Assembly: GCF_025698545.1 (NCBI RefSeq)
Contig: NC_068576.1
Span: 48,601,890-48,665,889, forward strand
Direction of reading: 5' to 3'
Length of the DNA: 64,000 nucleotides
DNA from: Gossypium raimondii
Lineage: Eukaryota; Streptophyta; Magnoliopsida; Malvales; Malvaceae
Below, one piece after another: positions 50,020 to 61,599 of the stretch. Position 1 is the stretch's first letter; the number at the start of each line of letters is the position of its first letter. The notes under the pieces are model-generated. The model worked only from the letters and a program-made list of their open reading frames with translations. It had not been told where the DNA came from and searched no databases. The translations under genes and the position numbers were made by a program.

Positions 50020-50065
50020 ATGGGTGTTTAAGCAGCTCATTACTGCTATGGTAAAACTTTGCTGA
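50020..50065 (+). promoter_or_regulatory. two minimal upstream ORFs in the receptor-kinase leader
   Basis: ATG at 50020 followed by two codons and TAA, and ATG at 50048 followed by four codons and TGA at 50063-50065, only five bases before the main ATG at 50071. If both lie in the mRNA leader they could lower translation initiation at the main start. The transcription start is not known. Confidence 0.45.
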
Positions 50066-50070
50066 CAAAG

Positions 50071-53000
50071 ATGAAGAAGAAGAAGAACCAAGCTTTTTCA
50101 TGGCGCTTCACTTTCTTTATGTTCTTAGTCCTCCTGATTACAGGTATGTTGGTACTTTTAATCTTTTTTTTATTTATCAGTTTTTGGTTCTGGTTCAATT
50201 AGATGCTTATTTGGTGTTTGAAGAGCTTGAAAACTTGCATTTGATATTGTTTTCCTTATACATGAACGAAATTCTTTGATGGGTAGCTTTTACTTTTATG
50301 TTTATTTGCTGTTAATGAAATGATTTTTGTGTTTTTCAAGGATGATTCGGTTGACTTTATTACAATTTTATTTCAGCTGTTCTGGTTTTTTGATCACCAC
50401 ATGTTTGGAGTTATTTAAGCAAGGTTGTCTCTTATTGCTTAATTTGCAAAATTTCTGAAATTTGCTTTGCAGGCACTGTTGTTGCTGCTGGGGATTCTTT
50501 AGACACGGACAAACATGTTCTGCTGAAGCTGAAATCATACCTGGAAGAACAGAATCGTGTAAACCGAGGACGGTACTCGGAGTGGGATACCAGAAACTCA
50601 ACACCATGTCAGTGGTACGGTGTCTCATGTTCCCCTGATGGCCAAAGAGTCATTGGTATAAACCTTTCTGACAACAATATTTCCGGGGATATGTTCAATC
50701 AATTCTCGGCCTTAACTGAACTCCGAGAACTCGACCTCTCGGGAAACACCATCGGTGGAGCGATTCCAGAGGATCTGAACCGATGCAGCAGCCTGGTATA
50801 CCTTAACTTATCACATAATATCCTAGAAGGAGAGCTGAAGTTGACAGGGTTGAATAGTTTAGAGAAGCTCGATTTGTCTATGAATAGGAGGATTGAAGGG
50901 GATATTGAAGTTAGTTTCCCAGCAATTTGCAAGAGATTGGTTATTGCAAACCTTTCAACTAATAATTTCAGTGGTACGATAGATAAGTGCTTTGATGAAT
51001 GCTGGAATCTGCAGTATTTGGATTTGAGTTCCAATAATTTTGTTGGCCAAATATGGAGTGGATTTGCAAGGCTTGTCGAGTATTCGGTTTCTGAAAATTC
51101 TGTTTCCGGGGCACTTTCGGGATCAATGTTCACAAACAATTGTAGTTTGCAGGTTTTGGACCTTTCAGAAAACAACTTAGAGGGTCAGCTTCCAGGGGAG
51201 ATTTCTAACTGCAAGAATTTGGCTGTGTTGAACTTATGGGGAAACCATTTTACGGGGAAAATTCCATCGGAGATCGGAATGATTTCAAGTCTGGAAGGCT
51301 TGTTCTTGGGGAAAAACAGCTTTTCTAATGTAATACCAGAATCCTTAATGAACCTCACAAACTTGGCTTTTTTGGATTTAAGCAAGAACAACTTTGGTGG
51401 GAAGATACAAGAGATTTTTGGGAGGTTCACACAGGTGAAGTTCCTTTTGTTACACGGAAATGCATACACGGGAGGGATTATATCTTCCGGCATTCTCAAA
51501 TTGCCAAAGGTTTCACGTTTAGACCTGAGTTTCAACAACTTCTCTGGTCCTTTACCTATTGAAATCTCTGAAATGAAGAGCTTGAATTTCTTGACGTTGG
51601 CTTACAACCAGTTTACAGGTGGTATACCACCTGAGTATGGTAACTTGCCTCAGTTACAAGCCCTTGATCTCTCCTTCAACCAGCTTACAGGATCGATTCC
51701 ACTAGCCCTTGGAAAACTGAGCACTCTCTTGTGGTTGATGCTTGCAAACAACTCTCTTACGGGTGACATTCCACCTGAGATTGGAAACTGCAGTAGCTTG
51801 TTATGGCTAAACCTTGCCAACAATCAACTTTCTGGGGAAATCCCTCCAGAGTTGGCTAAGATTGGGAGAAATGCTACCCAAACTTTCGAGTCGAACAGGC
51901 TACGAAATGACCGGATAATTCCTGGTTCGGGTGAGTGCTTGTCAATGAAGAGGTGGATACCAGCAGATTATCCACCTTTCAGTTTTGTGTATACAATTCT
52001 CACTAAGAAGACTTGCAGAAGCTTATGGGATCAGTTGCTTAAAGGACATGGAATTTTCCAAGTATGCACCGCAGGTTCAACAGTGAGGACAGATCAAATC
52101 TCGGGTTATTTGCAACTTAGTGGGAATCAGTTGTCGGGTCAGATCCCTTTAGATATCGGCATGATGCAGAATTTCAGTATGCTTCACTTTGGTTTCAATG
52201 ACCTCAATGGTAAACTGCCTGCAAACATCGGACAGTTGCCGCTTGTAGTCCTAAACATAACCCGAAACCGATTTTCAGGAGAAATTCCAGATGAGATTGG
52301 TAATATGAAATGCTTACTGAATCTAGATTTGTCATTCAATAACTTTTCTGGCATATTTCCAACGAGCTTCAACAACTTGACTGAGCTGAGCAAGTTCAAC
52401 ATTTCATACAATCCGCTCATTTCTGGTGTAATTCCGGCAACCGGTCAATTGGCTACCTTCGAGAAAGAGTCTTACCTCGGGGATCCGCTTCTCGATGTTC
52501 CGGATTTTATCGACAATGGAACATCTCGCCCGCAAAAGTACAATTCAATGCATAAAAGATCTGCCAAGTTGGCTGTGTTCTTGGCGTTGTTATCTTTGAT
52601 ACTGGCCTTTTTTGTTTTTGGGGTTCTAACGCTCGTAGCTTGCGTTTTGGTGAAAGGTCCAGAAGAACCACACGGATATCTCTTACAGGATATTAAATAT
52701 CGACATGAACTAGCTTCGAGCTCTGGAGGGTCATCACCATGGTTATCGGATACTGTCAAGGTCATCCGTTTGGACAAAACAGCTTTCACGCATGCAGATA
52801 TTTTGAAGGCTACAGGCAATTTTTCGGAGAACAGGATTATCGGAAAGGGAGGATTTGGAACGGTGTACCGAGGTGTATTGTCAGATGGGAGAGAAGTGGC
52901 AGTGAAAAAGCTACAACGAGAAGGAATCCAGGGTGAAAGGGAGTTCCGGGCTGAGATGGAGGTACTTAGTGGCAATAGCTTTGGTTGGCCACACCCTAAC

Positions 53001-53687
53001 CTTGTAACACTATATGGCTGGTGCCTTGATGGCTTAGAGAAAATATTGGTTTATGAGTATATGGAAGGTGGGAGCCTCGAGGACATTATATCGGATCGGT
53101 TGTGGTTCACATGGCGGAGAAGGATTGATGTGGCGGTTGATATTGCAAGAGCATTAGTGTTCCTACATCATGAATGCTACCCTGCAATCGTGCATAGAGA
53201 TGTCAAGGCCAGCAATGTCCTGCTAGATAAAGATGGGACCGCAAGAGTCACGGATTTCGGTTTGGCTAGATTTGTCGACGTCGGAGATAGCCATGTGAGC
53301 ACTATCGTAGCAGGAACTATTGGTTATGTAGCACCGGAATACGGGCAAACTTGGCAAGCTACTACAAAAGGTGATGTGTACAGTTATGGGGTATTAGCAA
53401 TGGAACTAGCAACTGGAAGGCGAGCAGTGGATGGAGGGGAAGAATGCCTGGTTGAATGGGCCAGACGTATGATGGGAAATGGCCGAAACGGGTTAGGCCG
53501 AGCTGTGATACCGGTTGTGCTTTTCGGATCAGGGCTAGCTGATGGTGCGGAGGAGATGTGCGAGCTGCTTCGAGTCGGGGTCCAATGCACAGCAGAAGCT
53601 CCACAAGCTAGACCAAACATGAAAGAGGTGCTAGCTATGCTAATTAGAATAACAAGCAGTAACGGTCAAAATCTCAAGTGTTCATAG
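50071..53687 (+). CDS. LRR receptor-like serine/threonine kinase, At1g74360/NILR1 type
   Basis: Plasma-membrane receptor kinase that senses an external ligand through leucine-rich repeats. Two coding exons, 50071-50143 and 50473-53687, give 1095 aa. Exon 1 supplies a basic start and hydrophobic signal peptide (FTFFMFLVLLITG). The N-terminal cap has a CQWYGVSC pair. About 20 LRRs (LxxLxLSxNxLxGxIP) follow. They are broken at about 474-542 by a non-LRR island (GECLSMKRWIPADYPPFSF) as in BRI1-like receptors. One membrane span lies at about 700-726. The cytosolic kinase at about 772-1080 has GKGGFGTVYRG, VAVKKL, HRDVKASNVLLD, DFGLAR and GTIGYVAPEYG, so it is RD-type and looks active. Length and island match Arabidopsis At1g74360, reported as NILR1 in nematode-triggered immunity; orthology is inferred from memory. 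Upstream uORFs and W-boxes are listed separately. Confidence 0.95.
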
Positions 53688-55277
53688 TGTTGGTATGTGA
53701 AAGGGGTATACAAAATAGTAAACAGGTTTAAATACACGTATATTTTCATGTACTGATTCTTCTTGTAAAGGGATTTCTCCATTCATCAATGTTGACAAAG
53801 AATGAAATCAAATTTTTGTTCCAAGCAATTTCATGAACAACTTTAGCAATTACCTTCATTTCTTTGCTTGTTTTTAGGGACAAATGAATTTAAGAGTAAA
53901 CAAGACTGAAACAGAACATAACAACATTTTTTGGTTACTCATAGGGAGCACTGGTCCTTAAAATGGGAAATTTTCTGACTTTGCCTTTTGGTTACTCAGA
54001 TTCAAAAGCAAGTCTTTAACATAGCTATGTATGGTTGAAATTTTCCCTATATTTTCAGAGATAATTGCAAGGGTAAATTAACAAAATAATCACTTTTGTT
54101 TACTTCAAGTTACATTTTAGTCACTTATATTTGAAATGTTATGATTTAGTCACTGAACCATTAACGGTGTAACGGTAAGCTGATGCGGCACGTTAATTCA
54201 TCATTTCAAACAAAAATCTTTGGTTAATTTATGCAATCGATTCCCATATTTTTTCGTTTTGAGCAATTTAATTTTTTTCTTTTATTTTTTTTAACTTTCT
54301 TGTTTTTTTTTTATTTTCCATTCTCTTCTGCTTCTCCCTCTGTTTTCCTCCCTTTTTCATTTTTTAACGTAATTTTTATGTTTTCTATTTGTTAAAACTA
54401 GTCCTATACTTTTATCTTTTGAACAATTTAATGAAGAAAAAGAAGAAAGTTAAAAGAACATAAAAGAAAAAAAATTAAATTGTTCAAAATGAAAAAATAT
54501 AGGGATTAATTGTAGAATTTAACCTAAAATTTTTGTGATTTAATATGTCACATCAGCTTACCGTTACACTGTTAATGGCAATTAAACGACTCGGTGACTA
54601 AAATGTTATAACACGATAACGTAAGTGACTAAAACGTAATATTTTAAATATAAATGATTAAAATGTAACCTGAGTAAAATAAAATGACTATTTTAATAGT
54701 TTATCCTAATTGTAATGGTACAAATGTGGCCAATAATGGTATTAGTATTTGGGTGAGAGAAAATATTAATAAAATATATATTAATCAAATTGTATCTGTC
54801 CTGGTTCATTGCTGCCTGCACATATTGGTCGGTACAGTATCTGATACCCACACTTTTGTTGTGCCATAATTAAGCAAAAATTTTGCTACTTCCAAAGAAA
54901 TGCAAAGATGCAAACTTTGATCAAACTCTGATTTCTCTTTTCAGTATTATCAAGAGGGTAACCTTTCATATTGCTAATCTGCCTTCATCTTCTATTTTTG
55001 TCAAGATTTTCGTGAGTCTTGAACATGGATATTAATCACTTAGTAATTGAAGAAAAAACGAAGTGTTATTTCTAGTGTTTTTGTTTGTTTGTTATTGTTA
55101 ATTCCGTCTTTGTGTTTTGTGGATTGAATAACACCATCTTTAATTGACGATCTGTATTTTGAGAATTTTTGTGCAAAATATTGAAACATATATTTTGCCA
55201 TTAAAAAAGGTTTACAGAGCTTCAAAGCTTACACAGTGAAAAAAAATGATGCAGAGAATAATACAATTGGAAAAGAA
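53688..55277. other. intergenic; MITE plus flanking UTR sequence
   Basis: Holds the presumed 3' UTR of the receptor kinase (about 53688-53830), a long-TIR element (54072-54708), and then about 550 bases with no clear feature before the zinc-finger gene, whose 5' UTR or an extra 5' exon probably falls there. Confidence 0.45.
54072..54708. mobile_element. long-TIR MITE (Mutator-like), second family
   Basis: Left arm AGGGTAAATTAACAAAATAA, then AGTTACATTTTAGTCACTTA and ACGGTGTAACGGTAAGCTGA. The right arm read inward gives AGGATAAACTATTAAAATAG, then GGTTACATTTTAATCATTTA and ACAGTGTAACGGTAAGCTGA. Arms extend over 120 bp. The centre is T-rich and non-coding. Related in style to the element near 40.7 kb but with a different arm sequence. 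Confidence 0.7.
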
Positions 55278-56612
55278 ATGGAAGAGAGGAGGGCGCTGGC
55301 AAAGAAAAGGAAGATTGAAGAGTTGCAATGTCAACCATGTGTTGATTATGGAGATGAAACCGTGGCAATGCAGGTGAGAGCTCGTCTAATTTTCAATAAC
55401 ATATTACTCGGGTCGGGTTCTGGTGTTAGGATCAGGCCGTGTATGTGCATAGATATCTTCAATCATTTTCAAGAATTTCATGTATTTAGAGGGTCTAGCA
55501 GGTCTTGAGTCTAATTGCTTCTCTTAAAATGTGGCATCTAGCAGGTCTTGAGTCTAAATCTTAACATCTTGTAGACATCAATAGTTCTCTCTAGTTGATT
55601 GCTTTCTTTCTCGAAAATGTTCTTAATATAGAATCATTGATTTGTAAAGGAAAAGCCCAGAGTTAGTCTAGTTAGTTCATGCAATTGTTCTTGGCATCCA
55701 TAGCTCAAATTTCAGTATTTACTACAACCGCTTTTGGTCTCCTTTGTGATATTGAATAAAGCTACCAGCAAAAACTGCTTTAAACATTGAATGATTTTCT
55801 GCTTGGTTACGGTCTTAATTTACAAAGTCGAATGGTTTGTCATCTCAGATGCAATATCCAAGTCGGAACCCTTGGGGACCGAATCCGAATTTCAGTCCAA
55901 GGCGGTCTGAGAAAGAGCAACTAACATCACTGAACCCTTTGAATGCCAGCCAAACAAAAATCCTTGTCCAAGGCTGAATAGCTGTTCCGGAATAAAGCAA
56001 TTGGAATCATCGAGCAAGAACGCACCTCAACAGTTAATCCATTTTTATTGTGAGGTGTGCCAAGTGCCTTGCTCATGTTCTCTCAACTACAAAAACCACC
56101 TAAATGAAAAACACAAAGTCAAGCTTCAAGAACTAAAATTTGGTAGGAAAGATGGTGATGAAGATTGCGAAATGGAAAACCCGAAACCGAGATGCGAATT
56201 GTGCAACATATGGTGCGTCGATGCTAATGCGTTGAAGCAACACTTAGCAGGCAAAAAGCACAAGAAAATGCAGGGGAAAGTAGCAACAGTTGAAGGTGAC
56301 ATAGGAGAGGAGCTGAAATGTGAATTATGTGGCATTGGTTGCCCAAGCAAAGATTTGCTTCACCTGCATTTCAATGGGAAGAAGCACCAGGAGCAGTTAA
56401 GAAAGGAAGGACAGGCTGGGAATGGCGGCGATGGAGCGCAAAATCGTGGGCAGAAGAGATGCAGATGGTGTGGTACTTGGTGCATAGACAAGAGTGGTTT
56501 GCAGATTCATTTGAGGGAGAAGAACCATTTCTTGAATGAGTTAGAGGTGAAAAAGAGACGATGGCAAGACTTGATCCGAGACATTGAAGCAAACAGTTTA
56601 AACTCACACTAG
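55278..56612 (+). CDS. U1-type C2H2 zinc-finger protein (four fingers), frame broken by 1 nt
   Basis: Exon 1 55278-55373 (MEERRALAKKRKIEELQ...), intron 55374-55848, exon 2 55849-56612, GT/AG. Four C-x2-C-x12-H-x5-H type fingers follow: CEVCQVPC...HLNEKH, CELCNIWC...HLAGKKH, CELCGIGC...HFNGKKH and CRWCGTWC...HLREKNH. This spacing is that of U1-like/matrin fingers that bind RNA or double-stranded RNA; plant relatives include UBP1-associated proteins. The exon-2 frame from MQYPSRNPWGPNPNFSPRR runs to a TGA at 55975. The finger frame is shifted by one base, and both sides read sensibly if the A5 run at 55956-55960 had one more A. There is no ATG between the TGA and finger 1, and the next in-frame ATG would drop that finger. 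Either a real frameshift (pseudogene) or a sequence error. The start at 55278 is the first in-frame ATG; a further 5' exon is possible. Confidence 0.75.
55400..55510 (+). repeat. intron-borne dispersed repeat, copy 6 (zinc-finger gene intron)
   Basis: Contains ATTACTCGGGTCGGGTTCTG, GGATCAGGCCGTGTATGTGC and CATGTATTTAGAGGGTCTAG, matching the head and inner part of the family found in formin, HNH and eIF5A introns. Lies in intron 55374-55848. A nearby duplicate of GCAGGTCTTGAGTCTAA occurs twice (55498 and 55542). Confidence 0.5.
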
Positions 56613-57051
56613 TGTGTATATATATTGAGTTCTATTTTGTTTAGACCTTAAATAAAGGTGGAGGGATTAACTTTTAAATTTATGAAAAATATAAGGACTT
56701 AGAGTATATTTTAACCAAAATTTCTTAATTTATTATTTTTAAACTAATTTTTAATTTCTAAAATTAACTATCATCAGAGACTTTATATTGGAGATATATA
56801 ATTAACTTTGAATAAATTCAAATAATAATTTAAAATTATATTCAGATTATAAATAATTATCTCTAAATTAAATCGGGCTGAACGAGAATCCGACCTGTTG
56901 ACAAATCTACTATTAAACCTTAGCGCCAAAAATTTTAACCCTAGCCGCTCTCGTTTTCTCCTGTGATTAGTGATCTCTCCCACTCTTTTTAGCTTCAAAG
57001 CCTAACAAAAAACATATGGCGAAAAGAGGCGGAGAACGTGGCGCTTTTAGG

Positions 57052-57607
57052 TAGGGGTGTGCAAAATTCGGGTAAAACTAAAAAAAACTCGGTTAACCGA
57101 CCGAATTCGGTTAATCGGTCGGGGGTCGGTTAATTATTTTTTGATTTTTCGGTTAACGGTTAATTCGGTTCGAAATCGGTCGGTTAACCGATTTTTTTCG
57201 GTTTAACCAAAAAAATTAATAAATAAAATTATAATATATAAATAGGCCCACTATTCACCTAAACCCAATCCAAACTCAAGTATTCAACCCAACCCAATCA
57301 TAAAAATTACAAATAATTTAATAAATAAAAATAAAATTCTAAAACTAAAACTAAAACTGAAGTCTAAAAGTCTAAAAATAATTTAATTATGTTGGGATTC
57401 AATTCGGTTAATTCAGTTAATTCGGGTAATTCGGTTAATTCGGTTAATTTTTAACCAAAAATAAAAAAACATATAATTTTCGGTTAATTTGGTTAACCGA
57501 CCGAATTAACTGAAAAAATTTCGGTTCGGTTAACGGTTAAAGATTTTGAAAGGTCGGTTAATTCGGTTAATGATATTTCGGGTCGGTTAACCGAATGAAC
57601 ACCCCTA
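57052..57607. mobile_element. hAT-type MITE inserted in the uS5 exon, intron-like
   Basis: The ends are TAGGGGTGT and ACACCCCTA. The flanking 8-bp target duplications are CTTTTAGG (57044-57051) and CTTTCAGG (57608-57615), one substitution apart; an 8-bp duplication is the hAT signature. The interior is made of CGGTTAACCGAC / TTAATTCGGTTAA words in both orientations and is non-coding. The left duplication supplies AG|GT and the right TTTCAG|G, so an intron 57051-57614 would equal element plus one duplication (564 nt), and its removal would restore codon AGG and the frame exactly. Whether it is spliced is not known. Confidence 0.85.
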
Positions 57608-58474
57608 CTTTCAGGCGTGGATTTGGCGGCGGAAGATCCGACCGTGGCCCAAGAGGCAGGCGTCGTGGCCGTAGGGACGAAGAGGAAAAATGGGTTCCGG
57701 TGACAAAACTCGGCCGCTTAGTCAAAATTGGGGAAATCACATCCCTCGAGTAAATCTACCTCCACTCCCTCCCCATCAAAGAGTACAAATCATCGACCAA
57801 CTCATCGGCCCATCGCTGAAAGACGAGGTCATGAAGATCACTCCCGTCAAGAAACAAACACGCGCTGGACAGCGCACGCGTTTCAAGGCCTTCGACGTCG
57901 TCGGTGACGGAAAGGGACACGTTGGACTGGGTGTCAAGTGTAGCAAAGAAGTTGCCACTGCTATAAGAGGGGCTATAATATTGGCGAAGTTGTCGGTCAT
58001 ACCTGTGAGGAGAGGGTACTGGGGGAACAAGATCGGAAAACCTCATATGCCGTGTAAGGTTACCGGAAAATGTGGGTCCGTTTCCATTAGGATGGTCCCG
58101 GCTCCAAGAGGTGCGGGGATTGTGGCGGCGAGGGTGCCCAAGAAGGTGCTTCAGTTTGCTGGGATTGAAGATGTTTTTACTTTTTCAAGGGGTTCTACTA
58201 AGACCCTTGGTAACTTTGTCAAGGTATATAAGTTTGTCTCTATAATGTGTTATTGTTATCTAGCATTGTTTATGGTTTCACTTAGATCTATATGGAAATG
58301 CTTGTTACATGTTTTAGTTCCTACACTTGAACTTTAGGATAGCTGGTTAGTATTTGATGCTTTGATACTAATGGTATGTTTGATTTATTCTGGATTGTTT
58401 TAATGATCTGAATCACATATTATGAGGTTTATGTATTGAATTGATTGGATAGATATCTTTGATAGTCGTGTTTA

Positions 58475-58600
58475 ACCCTTGTTAAAGCATGGGTATGGGA
58501 ATATGATGCTCCAACATTGAAAATTTAGAAATGAGTATGCCTGTGTTATTCGGTGCATGTGTAACCAACACCCAATGTAAAGTCCGAGTAGCATTGGTCA
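58475..58600 (-). repeat. intron-borne dispersed repeat, copy 7 (uS5 pseudogene intron)
   Basis: On the minus strand reads TTGGAGCATCATATTCCCAT followed by ACCC, close to TTGGAGCATCATATCCCCAA of the copy in formin intron 16; the other end reads CTCGGACTTTACATTGGGTG. Lies in the intron 58224-58841. Confidence 0.55.
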
Positions 58601-61599
58601 CTAATGCATTATGTTCCTTTTCGTGTTTGTGAAATGAGTTATAGATGATTTCCATCAATGATATTGGCTTTCTTCTTTTCCTGAACATGTGCTAGCAGTG
58701 ACCAACCAACCATATATTCTTTTCCTGATTTTTGAGAAACTAGTGTGCTTTAATGTTTATTTGCTGAATGGCGATGGAGAGATACTTATTGGGTTATTAG
58801 TGATATCTGATTACTCATTGCTCATGCAAACGTGATTGCAGGCGACCTTTGAGTGTCTCCTGAAAGGGTATGGATTCTTGACTCCAGATTTCTGGAAAGA
58901 GACACATTTCACAAGGTCTCCATTCCAGGAGTAATGATCTGTTGGGAAAGAAGAAGCAGCAACCGTCGATGTATGATTTTCTTACATGAAGAAGTTCCCT
59001 TTTATCTTGTTAAGAAGATGCTTATCTTCACCCATTTTTGCTGGTTTGGTTTTCTTACGAGATAGATATTCGATAGTTGTTCAGCAACTGCAGTTTTATT
59101 CTTTCTTATAATCTAATATTGATTCTTTACAAGATTGTGGTTCCATGAGCGGTACATCTTTTTTACTTGTGCACAAGCAGTGACAATTTGGGTTCAGAAT
59201 AAGATATGGAGATGCTAAGTGGCCTTCATGTTTTATATTAACATCGAGGCATATAAATTAGTTTACGTGTTGTTGATTAGCATTTATTTTGAAATTTATA
59301 TATCTTCTTTTGATTTTAGGGTTTAGGGTTTTTGGTTAATTTATATACTTGAAAAAATTTGACTTTTGACTTTTAATCGTAATGTAGGACGGTGGGGTTT
59401 TGAATTAACAATGAAGAGAGAAGGCTATTACCGATAATCCAAACAAATGCTCCAATTACTAGGCCCGGCCTCCTAAAGAACAAACCCATTCCATTAATTT
59501 AATGTAGAAGGTTGGGCATCTCTTCTCTCCTCTCAAACTTGTATTGGTCTTCTCCTCAAGCAATCTCACTACTGCATGACATAGACGACGAGGCGGTCCC
59601 AAGAAATCATGACTGGAACTAGAATTCAAAATTGAAATCTGAGAAAATTAAAATTGGGATAAGAAGAGATGAGACGCAGATGCAAAGAAAGTTTCTTCCC
59701 AGTAATGTGGTTAAAAAGTTCCAAAGCCAACTAATAAAAAGCATTATGCACCTGTTAAATCCATAATTTTTTTTAGAACAATCAATTCAAAGAAAGAGAG
59801 AATATGAATTGTTACCTGATGAGACTTGGATGTTGCTTGTTAGAATAGTAGAGCTATGAAATAATAAATTAGGATTTGGTATATCTAATCATCAAGAGTA
59901 AAAGTTAGATGTGGAAGTGTATACCTAAAAATAGAATGTTAAAAGTAGGGGTGAGCATTTGATTGAATTGAGTGAAAAAAGTTTCAAGTTGACGAGCTTT
60001 ATTTTATCATCTTAATTCGATTTAAATTTTTTTCGAACCGATTTGAATGAATTGATATTCGAATAGAGTGAAATTATTGGAGTTAAATTAAAAAAATTAA
60101 ACATATCAAATTAAAATCTTATTACAATATAATTAATTTCATGTTAGAACATATAAATTTGAAACCATATATATATATATATGAAAACTTTTTCAAAGCA
60201 AAATAATAATAATAATATAAGCTTGAATCATTAATTAACTTGTTTAGGTCTCTAAAATTATTATTCTAGAGAATTTTTAAATTTTTCATATATATATTTT
60301 TGAAATTTTATAATTTTAAAAAATATGTATATAAATTTTGGAATTTTTATAAATGTTTTGAATTTTAAAAATTATTTAAAATTTTGAAAACTATTTTGAA
60401 TTTTTGTAATTTTTGTTGAGAGAGACCAATTTGCTCATTTTCAAACTTGATAGGGACTAAAAGAGTATTTACACCAATATGTTATTCAAATTGAATTGTA
60501 AAATTTAACTCAATTGAACTCGAAACTCAATTACTTATTCGAGTTGACTCAAATATTGTGAATAACTTTATTTAATTGACTCAAAATATGATTTTTTGAA
60601 ATATGTGTAATTTGGAGACTATAACCTTAATATATAACTTTTGCATATTAACTTTAATTTCTAATAAACTCATTATTAATTAGAAATTAGTTACTAATCT
60701 ATCTACACATATTTGACTCATATTTTATTTGGTAAATGAAACCCAATAATATATATAATGCGGCATCTCATATTTTAGATCCGACGATCGGATTAAGAGT
60801 AAATTGTTACACTCATGGTTATTACTAATTATTATTACCGTTAATTAATTTATATATTTACTGTTACATATTCGTGAGTCGTAAATAAATTATTATTCCC
60901 ACAATATAATTTTTTCAAATTAAATTTAAATTTTCTTTCACAAATATGATAAAAATTATTATTATTATTATTATGAAAAGTTTAATTTTCATTTAGGACC
61001 ATGTACTAAATACCAAACATGACATGGATTGATGATGATTAGAAGATTATATTAACTATTAAGGTTAAGAAGTAAAGTGTAAAATGATGTTTCATTATTT
61101 GTCTTACAAACATTTTATGTATGAAATTTTCCATGAAATTTGGATGTTATGTCGGTTCTTTTACATGTTTTCTTTGGAGAAATGGGTAATTTTGATTATT
61201 TATATATTTTTTTCTATACACTGATTTGGATTCATCCATTAAATCATAAGGAAGGTTCTAAATTAGATGACAACAAAAGTGCAATAAAATCTTTCAGGGT
61301 AAATTGTTTGAATTCAAAAAAACTCTCAGTTTGATAATTTTATTTATATTAATCTTAAAATTTGATAATTTTTCAATTTAGCCCTTCAATTTAGATATCG
61401 TAATACTCGAAGATAACCCCATATCACAATTTGAAAATTTGAAAAATATTACATAAATTATTAAAAAATTAAAAATCTTATGATGACATAATATCATCAT
61501 ACTTTAATAAAATTAAAGATTAAAGACTACACTTTAGATAACCCTCATTTTATACTACAAAAAAATTATTTAAATTTCAATTGTGTTATTTGATTTACA

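Larger units (their letters stand above)
57016..58934 (+). pseudogene. RPS2 (pseudogene): 40S ribosomal protein S2 (uS5) pseudogene with introns
   Basis: uS5 sits at the mRNA entry side of the small ribosomal subunit. ATG 57016 opens MAKRGGERGAF; after a 556-bp insertion the frame resumes [20 protein letters not shown], then [13 protein letters not shown]. Lesions: an in-frame TAA at 57751 where the family has a Gln codon; loss of one C near 57786 (GAGTAC-AAATC), after which the well-kept core continues in the shifted frame ([38 protein letters not shown] region short by one codon); and an early TAA at 58932 caused by about two lost bases in the C-terminal tail. The 3' intron (58224-58841, GT/AG) is retained, joining NFVK to [20 protein letters not shown], so this is a decayed gene duplicate and not a processed copy. 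Confidence 0.9.
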
